Source: Karalla daura | Taxonomy: Eukaryota; Chordata; Actinopteri; Chaetodontiformes; Leiognathidae | DNA: 64,000 bases | Reading direction: 5' to 3' | Assembly: GCA_029224185.1 (NCBI GenBank) | Contig: CM055194.1 | Location: 24,989,902 to 25,053,901 of the forward strand | Shown here: positions 1 to 11,714 of the stretch, piece by piece | How the letters are laid out: every line of letters starts with the position of its first letter | Position numbering within the stretch: position 1 is the stretch's first letter | Position numbers and translations under genes: made by a program | Notes under the pieces: generated by a model | What the model was told of the DNA's origin: nothing | Databases searched by the model: none | Seen by the model: the letters and a program-made list of their open reading frames with translations, nothing else

Positions 1-3000
1 GGTAACCATGGCTCTGCTGCTCTGAGACGAGGGAGAACGCTCCAGCTGCTGCTGCAGCACAACAGAGTCCTGCTCTTCCTGCTCCTCTTCATGCAGACCT
101 ATCTGTGAGTGTGTAACTGATACGATTCTGTGCTGAGGTGGAAAAAATGTTTAATAAAGCTGAGAGGGAGAAAGAAATTGATTTATGCTCGCAGAGGCAG
201 GGGATAAAAAAAGAAATGACACGGAGCAGAAATATATAGGACGCTATACTACGGAATGGTAGAAGAACATAATGGTAGAAAGTAAAGGAGGAGCTGAAGC
301 GTTAAATAGGTTCTGTCGATGTCGGCCATAATGCAGTAATAGCTCAGCACAGTATGGACAAACTCTTTGCTTGAGGGACGTTACAGATGAAAGACGAGGA
401 GCTGAGAAACACTCAGAAAATTACAAACTTTATCACACCTCTTCCACCCATAGAAGCTGGCACAACTACCCAGCTACAACTAAACAACTACAACTCTCTA
501 ACTTCCCAACTACAAGTACCCTACAAACAGCTGGATAGCACTGAGACAACTATGGATTGGTAGCAGTGGCCAGCTAATGAGTCGACTCAGTGTATAATAA
601 TCATAAAAGACCACACGTATGGCAGCCAGGGCCAGTCCTCAGCTACCACATATTGTTACTGGGAGGTGCAGGTCCCGGACTGTTCTGGCAGCCTGGACAG
701 CCGGCTGGCTGGGCTGCAGCTCTGCACGGACACAGAGTAGATACTGAACCTCCACGTGATTCCAACTGAAACTGTCAGATCAAATCAGGAATCAAATCCT
801 GACATTTCCCTGTTATGGGACGATTAAAAGCATATTCTCTTGTGCCAGACATTGAGCTGGACCACTTCGTCTTCCTTACAGAGCTTTAATCAGTGATTGA
901 TGGGAACAGGATGGAGGGGGATCCATCACCCGCTCTGATTGGCTCAGCACCACTACATCAAATGACGTCATGATATAACCTATGAGCCTCCACGTCTCAT
1001 CTTATCTGCTCATTATCCTAATAACAGTGACTCGGTTCATGTACAAACACATCTCTGATCCAGATAAAGTCCATGTAACAGCCGGGTGTGCTTCTATTGT
1101 TCCCAGACTGGAGGTGGCTGAGGCGTCTCAGAGCTGCAGAGAAGGGAGAGCTGTGTGTGTGTAGGTGTGTGTGTGTGTGTTTCCCAGCAGACCTGCTTTA
1201 GTCCCCACTACACATCACATCACAGCCATTAGTTTCCATTAATGGTTTATTTCTGAGCCGCTATTCAAGGCTGACAAACGCTCCACGTGCTGTTACTGCT
1301 CCTCTGCCCTGGAGTAGTTCCAGACCCCTGGTAGTCCGCGTGAAGCCTTCCACAGGTCCAGTGGTTGGCAATTAAACAGCCCTTAAACATCTCTCTCTCT
1401 ATTGTGTGTGTGTGTGTCATCTTTTCATAAGCAACGTTTCCTTGTGTGTAATTACCTGGGCAGTAACCACAAACACACACACACACACACACACACGTTT
1501 ACTGTGAGGGTCAGCAGCAGCATTAGGATGTGTGGGCCCTGCAGAGGCTCCCAGTGGAGCAGCAGTGTCGGTCTGAAGCAGACGCTGCTGCTGGTGGCAG
1601 TTCTCTGAGTCTGGACCTGGATCGACAGGAGCAGAGAGAAGACTGGAGCCCGTCTGGCTCCACAGAGCAGGAATGAGCCGGAGAGTTAGGACTCATCAGA
1701 ACAGCTGGTGTCACGTACTGATCCTGTCAGCTCCACAGAGCTGCCTGTGGTTCAGGACACAACATTACATCCAGTCACATTTGATTTATTGAATATTTAT
1801 CTGTGTGTGTACTGTTATATTTTACTTGTTGTTAAATTCATTGGTTCATTATTATATTTGATTACTCCTCATCTCCACACTATTTACTGACCCCAGCTTC
1901 TTAAATTTGAACACTTTCTGTTTTTTTTCTCATGGTTTCTTCCATTTTACTGACCAGACTACGAACTACCAAGCAGCCATGTGTTGCAGCCATACCTGTC
2001 TGATCGTTGGTTTGTTGTTTGTCTGACTTCGTCTCTGCACAGAGGAGCATCAGAGGAACAAACCGTGCTTGTGTGTGTGTGATGAAATGAGTTGGCACAG
2101 TATCTGACAGCACGTTCGGTCACGTGGCAGACTCTGAGAAACACGCTGAAGGTTGCCCAGCGTCTGGCAGCCATGCAGTCTGACATCTTCAATCTGTTTC
2201 TCACAGAAACTTCCTCAAATCTGTCCTCCAGGTCAGCTGATGTGGCTGAGCATCCTGAGATGATGCTGTCTGGCTCAGAGAGGAGCAGCCCACTGAGCTC
2301 GCCCTGTCTGCCTGTCTGTCTGTCTGTCTGCCTGTCTGCCTGTCTGTCTGTCTGCCTGTCTGCCTGTCTGTCTGCTCACTGGTGCATGGAGCAGGTTCTC
2401 TCACAGGTCACAGTCCCTGGAGCTCTGCTCACATCCTGTAGGCTCGTAAAAAGTGATAAAATGTAGTAAATCAATTCTGGGAAAATTAAGGCCCCTAAAA
2501 AGTATTAAAAAGTCCTAATTTCGGTTTTATGAGGTGCAGTATTACATGTTGTTGGTACTGAAGCTCTTTCCCAATAGTTTGACTTTTTAGTTTTAAAAGT
2601 ATTTATAGTGAATAAGTGAGAGTCAGAGTGAAGTGTTGTGGGTTTATTTTAATAAACTTTACATTTAGTTTAATTTATTCTCAGATCAGCTTTGAGGTCT
2701 GTTGTACTGTTGTTGCTCTATAGATTAATTAGATTAATTACAAACGACTGTTCAATGAGTTAAAGATGTGCTTGAGATGGAGACGAGGTCTGAAAGGTTT
2801 TTGGTTTTTAGAATCAGCTTCAGGAAAAATGTTATTAATAATAGAAAACTGGAGAGAGAGAGAAGACCTGTCCTCGGGCTGGACACCACGGTCCGCTCCT
2901 CTGCTCTGCTGCACTCCTGCTGATAAACTTCAGTCGAGTCGGTCTCTAACTTTCTCTCTCTGCTATGCTGTGGTTGTGTTTCCAGCAGCCGGGCACGTCG

Positions 3001-3664
3001 CAGTGTTTGTGTCCTGAGGGAAATATTTGGTGCTTCTGCAGCGAAGTGTTCTCCTCCACGCCGGTAGTTGAAGTAATGAAAGGTTATTTAGCAGCTCTCA
3101 CAGAGCAAGGTCTCAGAGCGCCTCGCTAAGACTGAAAACAGCAGAAAAGAAAGAAACAATACGACAGTCACATCGCCACCCCTCCCAGGGCCAGACGAGA
3201 GCCGCGTCCACTTCATCTGTGAAGACGTGTTCGGGGACCGCAGGTCAAAGGTGTCTGGTGTGTCTGTTGTTTACGGTCGATCACAGGAAGGAGTGACAGC
3301 AGCAGCTCCGAGCTGAGCAGAGGCTCCTGGGAGCGGAGGAGAGAGCAGGAGCCGGGCAGAGTTCAGAGGGTTCGCTTCCTGCTGCCGAGCTGCAGACGTC
3401 TGAGGACATGAAACCGACAGAGTGACTCTGAAATAACTTCAGTGGTCCCTCAGTTTCCTCTATGATCCTGAGCTAAAATACCCAAAACACATGCACACGC
3501 AGACTAATCCAGTTAAGTGTGTGAAGACTCACATTTTTTGTGCACATTTACTCTGGAAGCTCTGCAAGAAGAGCCGTAGAGGACCAGCAGCCCAGCTTCT
3601 CAATAATGAATGGCCGAGCCTGTTTGACCGAGAGCAAAGTGATGCTACGGCCGTTGTTTGCATC

Positions 3665-3792
3665 GATGCTGCTGAGGAGCTGCGATGCTGCTGAGGAGCT
3701 GCGATGCTGCTGAGGAGCTGCGATGCTGCTGAGGAGCTGCGATGCTGCTGAGGAGCTGCGATGCTGCTGAGGAGCTGCGATGCTGCTGAGGA
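3665..3792. repeat. 19-bp minisatellite, about 7 copies
   Basis: The unit GATGCTGCTGAGGAGCTGC is repeated head to tail with starts every 19 bases from 3665; the seventh copy is truncated at about 3792. Copies are near identical, suggesting recent expansion. Because 19 is not a multiple of three, it gives repetitive ORFs in several frames, which are artefacts. Confidence 0.93.
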
Positions 3793-4676
3793 TCACCTCC
3801 AACCAGAGCTGAAGTCTCTCTCGGGACGCCACCAGACATCACACTGTGTGATGCGGGTCTGGAGATGAAAGAGGCGAGGTTTGAGGTGGAGGTGACGGTG
3901 CAGCCCTGTCAGCTGGTGTTATTACGTAAACACATCAGCGCAGTGTTTCCTGCTCCCACTGCGCAAACGTCTTCTTCTCCTTCCTCTTCTCGTTGTGTCG
4001 TCTCACAAAGGCGGCTGCGCTTTGTTCTGCTCATGATGCAGAGGAGGAGTTATTCCAGGAGAGGAGGATCAGTTAAATATAACGCTGCACAGCTAGGCCA
4101 CCTGCGTGTGAGAGAGAGAGAGAGAGAGGGAGGGAGAGAGAGGCAGGCGTGCTGAGGCCACATACAAAGTGAAGAGGTGGTGTTTGGAGCGAGCACGCGG
4201 CTCAGTCTGTGTCGGGAGGAACAAAGCAGCCGGTGGAGGCGCTCCCAGACGGCCGGGGGCAGGTGGATGAGCGTTCATCCTCAGAATCTGCTGCATCACG
4301 TACGTCATAACAGCCAATACCGTGATTAACTGTGTGAGCCAGTAATATAACATGTAATATATAATATAAGCATGTAACAACTGGTGTCGATAAACACATA
4401 GAGCTTCTGCTCTTTCTCTTTAGCCAAACTGATATTCTTGCATAAATATGCAAAACACAAACTGCAGTCTTATTTATGTGTTATTACATTATCAACAACA
4501 GTTATAACATTTTCAAAGGGTCTTTAATACCAGGACAAAAACACAAAAACTTCACAACTTTACAACTAACTTTACTAACTTACTACTGGCAAAGAGTTGT
4601 TACGTTGTTGTGACTTATCTGCAAATTATTACGTTATGGTCTAAATGACATGACAGATGTCTTCAATGGCTGTGAT

Positions 4677-4769
4677 TGGCTGTTATTACTGTATTGGCTG
4701 TTATTATTGGCTGTTATTACTGTATTGGCTGTTATTATTGGCTGTTATTACTGTATTGGCTGTTATTAG
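4677..4769. repeat. 31-bp minisatellite, 3 copies
   Basis: Three head-to-tail units of 31 bp, each made of an 18-bp part (GGCTGTTATTACTGTATT) and a 13-bp part (GGCTGTTATTATT). It lies in the intron upstream of the first visible rab6b exon. Confidence 0.88.
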
Positions 4770-5056
4770 GCTGTGCTGGGGCAGCAGAGCTGCTGCAGCC
4801 AAACACACTGCCACATTCATTAAAACTAATGCAGATTGGCTGTTATTCATTTCTAGCAGGACAGTGTTATTAATCAGTCCCAGTCATCAGCTGATTACGC
4901 CTGGTGGTGCTTCCTCAGCTGCACAGTCTGGATGTGAGGAAGTCAGAGACGCTCCAATGTTTTGTGAGGTCTAACACATTCATACAGTGCTGTGGTGATA
5001 TTTACCTTCTTCTCCTCCTTCTTCTCCTCCTTCTCCTTCTTCTCCTTCTCATCCAG

Positions 5057-6878
5057 GCAAATCACGATCGAGGAGGGTGAGCAGAGGGCTAAAGAGCTGA
5101 GCGTCATGTTCATAGAGACCAGCGCCAAGACAGGTTACAACGTCAAGCAGGTGAGTTCAGAGGTTTGTTTAGATGTTCAGACTAATAATAACAAGTCATT
5201 AATAATAATAATAAGTCCAGGTTGTTCTCTTTTATGTGTGCATATTTACACACACACATGCACATGTATATAAAATTACTATTCCTGCTATTCACTAGAC
5301 TCATGAAATGATCAACAACTGTTTTAATAATCGATTAGTTAATCACGTCTTCAGAATAGAAAATAAGTCAAGCTGATCTCAGAGTTTTTTGCATCTATTT
5401 TAAACCAAACAAAAGAAATCATCATTGACAGATTGATTGACTACAAATATAACCATCTGTCTCTCTCGTTATGTCTTCTCCCTGAGGTGTTTGTCTAGTT
5501 CACAGTAACTTTTACCTGCTTCACTCTGCATATTTCACCTTAGGAGCAACAGAGTCAAACGACTCCAAAGTCAAAGCTGCCATTTCTATGAAGCACATGA
5601 AATATGTCATCAGACTCTCCAGGCTCGTCTGGGCACCTTTAAAGGTCTCCTGTTGCCCAGATAAATAAGAGCCCAGGTGAGCAGAGCTGGGGGAGCATGG
5701 GCTCCTCGCAGAGACCGGGCCGTCTGAGCGCTCCTTCTCTTTGCTGACATTTAATTAGTGACTCTGAGCTCCAGAGGAAAGTCTGGGTGCAGATACCAAC
5801 AGAGAGCAGCTCAGTCCAGCAGTAATTTGTCTCTGAGCAGATGTTTGTTTCTGAGCACAGAGACAGACAGAGGACGAGTCCTCTGCTCCAGCTCAGGACC
5901 GAGCACGAGGTCGGACACGTTGGAGTGAAACCTGAGAACAAAGGTCACAGTGTCTGCGCTCCCCACTGAGACGTCACAGGCTCTTCAGAAATAACTAGAT
6001 TAGATCTGATCGTCTTTGTCATCACACACCATTCAGTTGCTTAAGGTGACAAAATTCAGTTTGGCATTTAACCAGAAGTGCAAAAAGCAGCAAATGCAAC
6101 AGTGTGCCCAGTAAAAACTGGTAGAAAGTACAGTGAAAAAAAATGTCATACGAAGTAAAGACGTAACAATTAAAGTGAGAAAATCTTGCAGAATTTTGAC
6201 TGGAGTTAGGGAGTTATTATGTTACAAGCATTCTGACAGGCAGAGTAAGGCTCAGTTTAGCTTCAGCTGACTATGTCCTTTGTTTTTAGTCCGAGTGGAT
6301 CTGCTGAATCACCTGAAACACTACGTAGCGTTAGTTATCGATTATCGATGTATTAATATTCCAATCGGACATGATACGTTGCGCCTTATCATGTAATGTG
6401 GTATGAGACGATAACAGTGACACCGTTAGAAACGTGTCCTGTGGCAGACGTGTGGTTGCCATGGCGACGCGACCAGGAAGTGCTCTGACGGCAGCGAGCT
6501 CAGCCTGAGGCGGACAGGAAGTCACTGCAGACGGTTTCCAGCCTGGGTGAAGGCACCAGGCGTGATGAAGGGATGGAGGATGCTTCTTCATGCTGTGTCT
6601 GTCTCTCCCTCTCTTCCTCTGCAGCTGTTTCGACGTGTGGCGGCTGCTCTCCCAGGCATGGAGAGCATGCAAGAAACGAGCAAAGAAGGGAGTATCCTTT
6701 CACTCATTTTGGTGGTGCTAAAACCGTCTTCCCCTCCACCAGAGAACAGCAGCGTTTCTCACTTTCATCTCACTCTTCAGTTCCACCTGTTCCTCCACTG
6801 ATCTCCCTAAACAGGCGTCTCCCACCTGTCCAATTAAACGTGATGTCACTGCGACACTCGGCCTGTTTGCAGCCTGAC

Positions 6879-6925
<47 letters not shown>

Positions 6926-9900
6926 CGGCTGGTCAGCCTGACTCCTGTCAGGTGGGAACTCGTGTCCTGGTCTAAAGCTGCGTCTGGGCCTCGCTGCTCG
7001 TACCTGCAGCCGGCCCTGAGCTGTGAAGGAAGCCGGGGGATTTGTCGGAGGCTGCAGCCTTCGTTTCCTCGCTCTGATGAGACCAAACTCTGATATTTCA
7101 CACGTCAGGGACGTAGCAGGAATGACACACACACTGAGGAGCTTCTTTGTTTTGAGACAAAGAGTGAAAAATATCGACTTTTATGTCTTTTCCTGGCCGA
7201 ACAGCGTCACGTCCTCGTTTGTGTGTGAAGCTGAAGAGCAGGTGAATGTGAATAGAAACAGAATGTATAGAAGTATAGAAACAGGACTGAGAGTCTGCAG
7301 CAGTTTGGTGTCTCTGCTCCTGATTCCTCCTCAGGCTCCTCCTCAGTCTCTGGTTCCTCCTCAGGCTCCTCCTCAGTCTCTGGTTCCTCCTCAGGCTCCT
7401 CCTCAGTCTCTGGCAATCCAATCTATCCATCCATCCATCCAGCCATCCATCCATCCATCCATCCATCTCTCTCTCTCTCCCCCCTCGGGCTCACCCTCTC
7501 AGATCATGGTTGTAGTGTTGAGTTGAGGAGCTGCTCCATTCAGAATGAATGTGCTCTCAGCGCTGCGTTTACCCTCCGAAGTCTGCGCCTTAATAATTAA
7601 TTCAAGACTCTTGTGATGAAGTATTCCTCTGTGAGGCGCCTCATTTCCCTCTCGTTAGTTGTTATTTTATGGAGGCGAAAGAACTCAAAACAAAGGCATG
7701 AGAGAGGGAACACAGATCATTGTAAAGTCAGAGCCACTCGTTGTTTTACAGCCCAGAGATGTAAGAATCCGATCCAACGGCTGTAAACAGTGGTGACAGT
7801 GAAGCTGTGATCGCTCCCACACGCACAGGTTCAGACTCAGGTGACCTGCCCATGGGCCGGGTCTGATACCTGCTCGGTTTGATCCTCCAGCTCCAGCAGC
7901 TGTGGAAACATCTGGAGCCCGACACTGAAGTCACTCTTAATCTGTGACTGCGTTCTCTCTGCAGGTCTTCATTCATTCACAGTTTCTATTGAGATGCGAT
8001 TTAAGATGTGACACCTGCCTGTTCACCGCAAAACATAAACGCCATCAGACTAGATTAGGTCAGATTAGATTAGATTAGATTGAACTTTATTGTCATTGCA
8101 TGACATACATCCAAAGCAACTAAATGTAGGTTGGACCAGAAAGTCCAGAGCAGTGACGAACAGAATGTGCAAAAAGTATGTTGTGATAAGTATGAGTATG
8201 GTACACCAGTCTGTATTGTGGTCTGTGTGATATCTATATGATATCAATCTATTCTTTAATATACCTCCACAAACATCAGATTACATACAGAGGGGTAAAT
8301 TAAATAGATAGTTGAAGCTGCGTTTACAGATGAAATGATGATTTGTTCCTGTGCATCCATCATCAGCGCTTCAGTCTCGTCACTGTGTCTCAGTCCTTCA
8401 CACACAGTCTGGAGCTGTCGCCATGGAGACGAGCTGAATCATCACACACACACACACAGAGAACCTAGAGTAGAATAGAATAGAGTAGAATAGAATAGAA
8501 CATGCCTTCAAGGATCCCCGTCAGATGGACAGAGAGGTAGAATATGAGTCCACTATAAACTACAGTTATATAAGGAGAAGAGTGCAGCAACTAATCCATT
8601 CATAGACTGTTACTCAACTTAAAGTATTCTTGAATAAAATAGAGTAAATACATACAGTAATATATACACCTACAGATAGCTCTGATTCGGTACGAACAGT
8701 GAGGAGGTGATGGAGGTCTGGAGCAGCCTCCTCTGAGCCGACCACTTCACCTCCCTCCTCCCTCTTTATTGGAGTCGTCCATATTTCCTGCTTATGATGC
8801 GTTGCTCGCGCTCGGCCAATTACCTTTATCTGTCTTCCTGTTCTTTATGGAGGCTGTAATGAGCTGTAATGGATGTGGGAGTGAAGGTGGAGCTGATGGA
8901 TGGCGGGTTTTGTTGCCTCACCGTTAAACTATTGATTTCAGAACGGAGGAAAGAGGCCGAGGCCGGGACCCAGGCGCCTGAAGCTACACCTGCGCTGGAT
9001 GTTTACAGCGCTCCTCAAGTCTAGCTGCTGTTCATGACCTGAATCAGAAATCACTGGAGGTCAGGCAGGCTAGAGAGCCAATCAGAGTGAAGCTCACGGG
9101 ATCTCCTGGATTAACGTCTGAGGAATTTCTGATGAAACCAGCGTTCCATAGCTTCTATGTTAACACCAGAGAACAAGGACAAATACTCCATTCAGCCGTT
9201 CTGGGTCTCCTTTAATCATCTGCTTTAAATTGGGGACGGAGAGGTCGAGCTGATTTATGTTCGATGTCACAACCTGGGGAGCAGGAGGAGGAGGAGGAGG
9301 AGGAGGAGGAGGCAGATTCCTGCTCCTTCTCTCAGTCACGGCCTAAGCAGGTCTGAGAGCGAGAGCGTCTGACCCAGATCAAGTGCTGGGGTCGTCCATG
9401 TTAATGAGACTGAGCAGAGCAATGTGAGCCATGAAGAGGCAGCTCAGGAAAAGCTCCACATGATTTTATCTGATTATTTTATTAAGAACCGCACTTCTGA
9501 CTCGACATGTTTCTTGTACAGTTCTGTGGTTCACATTCATACGCATCAGTGGGATCCGTCTAAACCACATCAAAGACAAAACAGAACTACACAAACAAAC
9601 ATGCTGTCAGATGCTGTAGCAGAGGGTAAGACATAGAGTGAATCCCTGACTCCAGCTCTGCAGGAGCGTTTAGCAGCTGCAGAGACCGTTCACATGCTTC
9701 ACCAGTGTCTCTTCTTACTGTAAATGGACTGAATAATGTGAACTTCGATGTGATGTTAGTGATGATTGGTTCTGCTGCCTCCATGTGGCCAGACCATGCA
9801 TCGCCCTGGGTGAGAAGCCTGCTCCAGGGTCTGAGGGTACTAGTGTAACGGTGTAACAGGATGATGGCAGTAACAGAGTAGAGTCAGCCTGCAAAACAAA

Positions 9901-10220
9901 CGCTCTGTTAGACGGAGAGAAACACAGCTGTAGGTTAGTTTGTATTTATGTGTGTTGTTGTGTTTATGGCGCGTTGTGCTGACCCCTAGTGGCCGTAAAC
10001 AAATCCTTCCATGCAGCTTCATTTATTGTGCAGCCTGTTTTCTGGATAGTTCTGTTTGCTGCAGCTGACGCTTTGGTCCTGACACCTTTAGAAAACATGG
10101 CAGTAAAATCTAAAGTTCATTCAATTACTGAACCAAACTGACCTGTTATGACTGGGACAAAATGTATGAACAAAGGAACCTCAAAGATCGAGAAGAGGAT
10201 CAAAACAGATATGGCAACAC

Positions 10221-10253
<33 letters not shown>

Positions 10254-10797
10254 AATACACACCAAACATAAGCACATTATACAGAAAGAATACATGATCA
10301 AACCCTTATACAGCCAAATAAATCACATTACAAACATTCCTCCTCTCTGCTCCTCTGTCCAGTAAACACCGACAGCTCAGACAGGTCAGACATGCAGTCT
10401 GTAGAACAGTCATCATTTGTGAGCACGTCAGGTTATTTCATCGACATGTTACAGTCTGCTCGTCTTTATTTTCACACTCATCCCCGCGTGACGAGGATGA
10501 GGACGACTCGTCACCTGCAGAGAACGAGACGGAGAGTTTCTGAGTGTTTCTGTCCCTCAAATGTCACCGAGTCACCATGTGACGTGAGACTCACGTTTAG
10601 CAGCATGTCTGCTCCCACACACACTCACACACACACACACATCCATTATGTAGGCCACACCACTCACCCACACACACACACATTCACACACACCTACTTA
10701 TCCATGCTTAATATTCACCAGGAAAATGAAGCATAGTCACGATCCTGCTGCTGCTGCAGGGTGTGGCTGCACAGCAGCGTAAGAAGAGGCGTCACAC

Positions 10798-10830
<33 letters not shown>

Positions 10831-11714
10831 GTGAGCGAGCAGGTGTGTGAGCAGGTCTCTCTGCTCAGTGGAAGGAGAGCTGTGGAGGATGGAGGCGAGC
10901 CTCAGCCAGCGTGAGGTGGCAGCTCGTTAACGCTCCATTGTTCCTCAGCTCTAATTGTTGCTCTGCAGCGCCGTCACCTCTTCTCAGGTTATGAACCGGG
11001 GTAACAACTGAGCCGAGGGTTTCCTGGGGAGCTAAAGGCCCTGTCAGAGGAGGGTGTTTTAGCATGACGTCTCCCAGAAATAAACACTCTTATTGTGCCC
11101 AAACAGCTGGCGTGCTAAGGTGGTGCCAGGTTGGAGCGTGGGAGTGATTTACACCGTGGGATCATGTATGTTTTAGCTTTGTCTGGAAATGAAACAGATT
11201 AATGGAGAATACTGCCCCCTAGTGGTGTCGAGGAGGAACTACAGTTCAGACCTGGAAGCTTGACAGGTGTTCAGCCTTTTCTTTGGTAGTAATATGGAAG
11301 CTCTGGGACCCTGGAAACGCCTCAGACGCTGAGGACGACCGGTCGTCTCGTCTACCACTCTTCTGAATGATCATGTGACTTTATGCTCTTTGCTAAAAAA
11401 GCTGAATTTGGACCAAAGTAAAGGAGAATTAAAATGGTTCAGTGGAGTGGGTGACGTGTCTAGATGTAGCTATGGGTATGGGTTTGTAGCCATGTATGTA
11501 GCTATGTTTGTAGCTATGGTCCGCTCCATGGACAGATCACTGCCCTTGTTGTGAGTTCCTTTTCTCTCAGATTGATTTTTTTCTTGTATTTTTGCAGCGT
11601 GACTAGTAAAGATCAAACGCTGTGAGTTTCCTTAACGTTCCTCTTGCAGTGATCGACATCAAGCTGGACAAGCCGCAGGAGGCGCAGAGCAGCGAGGGCG
11701 GCTGCTCCTGCTAA
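5057..11714 (+). CDS. rab6b: Rab6-family small GTPase (rab6b-like), last three coding exons; 5' exons outside the window
   Basis: RAB6 proteins are prenylated GTPases of the Golgi and trans-Golgi network that recruit motors and tethers for retrograde and exocytic traffic. Three coding exons are visible: 5057-5150, 6625-6691 and 11650-11714 (stop TAA 11712-11714). Phases agree across both junctions: the first exon starts with the last base of a split Arg codon, and the Met codon is split A|TG across the last intron. The translated part is 74 of about 208 residues. It carries the G5 guanine-specificity loop (ETSAKTGYNV), the LFRRVAAALPGME helix and the C-terminal CSC prenylation motif. The tail (SKEGM-IDIKLDKPQE) is closer to vertebrate RAB6B than RAB6A as I recall them, and proximity to cep63 and amotl2 also favours RAB6B. 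The preceding exon (switch II to the NKTD motif) was not found in 1-5056, so the gene is partial here. RAB6A or another teleost rab6 paralogue is the main alternative. Confidence 0.9.
5151..6624 (+). other. rab6b: rab6b intron between the two upstream visible exons
   Basis: A normal U2-type intron with donor GTGAGT at 5151 and acceptor TGCAG at 6620-6624. It holds a retroelement-like stretch at about 5990-6130 that resembles the stretch at about 8041-8190 (AGATTAGAT near the start, a Ttgtcat-type motif, then GTGCAAAAAG). No gene was seen inside. Confidence 0.75.
6881..6922. repeat. (GT)n microsatellite
   Basis: About 42 bases of uninterrupted GT dinucleotide in the rab6b U12 intron. Confidence 0.95.
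7281..7412 (+). repeat. Dispersed repeat family, short copy with 30-bp Glu/Pro-type minisatellite (3 units)
   Basis: The stretch begins with AGGACTGAGAGTCTGCAGCA, then GTGTCTCTGCTCCTG, followed by three 30-bp units of the TTCCTCCTCAGGCTCCTCCTCAG type. The same flank and unit are seen, on either strand, at about 43.07, 45.35 and 59.94-60.32 kb, and the unit alone at 27 kb. Read on the - strand the unit codes Glu/Pro-rich sequence, but nothing indicates it is a gene. Confidence 0.8.
8041..8200. repeat. Fragment of an interspersed repeat with a (GATTA)n end and a TTTATTGTCATTG motif
   Basis: The stretch has tandem AGATT units followed by ACTTTATTGTCATTG. This is typical of the 3' ends of fish non-LTR elements, which end in short tandem repeats. 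A diverged relative lies at about 5990-6130. A similar end (TAGAA repeats followed by TCTTTACTGTCATTG) is at about 42761-42850. The element class is an inference; the shared layout is visible. Confidence 0.5.
9070..9190 (+). repeat. Dispersed repeat family, fragment of the conserved 3' part
   Basis: Contains GCCAATCAGAGTGAAGCT followed downstream by TTTCTGATGAAACCAG and CCATAGCTTCTATGTTAAC. The same ordered blocks occur at about 45759-45957 on the + strand, the second part again at about 53826-53885, and on the - strand at about 59675-59765. This marks an interspersed element rather than local sequence. Confidence 0.78.

Larger units (their letters stand above)
1..5056. other. Probable rab6b intron or upstream sequence, no supported exon
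   Basis: I found no exon here that I can support. I looked specifically for the preceding rab6b exon (the NKTDLADKR region) and for the P-loop and switch exons without success. The stretch contains (CTGT/CTGC)n at about 2310-2374, a 19-bp GC-rich minisatellite at 3665-3792, a 31-bp repeat at 4677-4769, and a (CTT/CTC)-rich polypyrimidine tract just before the exon at 5057. Confidence 0.6.
6692..11649 (+). other. rab6b: U12-type (minor spliceosome) intron of rab6b
   Basis: This 4,958-bp intron begins GTATCCTTT, which matches the U12 5' splice-site consensus exactly. It contains TTCCTTAAC at 11628-11636, which matches the U12 branch-point consensus, with the branch adenosine about 14-15 nt before the acceptor AG (11648-11649). 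There is no polypyrimidine tract typical of U2 introns between branch site and acceptor. The intron interrupts the Met codon before IDIKLDKPQE. Inside it are a (GT)n run at about 6881-6922, a minisatellite at 7.3 kb, an (ATCC)n run at about 7420-7466, retroelement-like fragments at about 8.04-8.2 kb, and a dispersed-repeat fragment at about 9.07-9.19 kb. No coding exon was seen in it. Confidence 0.92.

Noticed and set aside
1..113. Possible exon ending before GTGAGT-like sequence at the window start
   Set aside because: A Leu-rich frame runs into a stop and no homology is recognisable; cannot be judged at the window edge.
640..740. YWEVQV followed by LAGLQLCTDTE, reminiscent of a PRY-SPRY domain
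   Set aside because: Too short, followed at once by a stop, and no other SPRY motif nearby.
982..1164. Match of VTRFMY to the RAB6 P-loop/switch exon (LITRFMY)
   Set aside because: Only five or six residues agree; the surrounding sequence and splice sites do not fit a rab6b exon.
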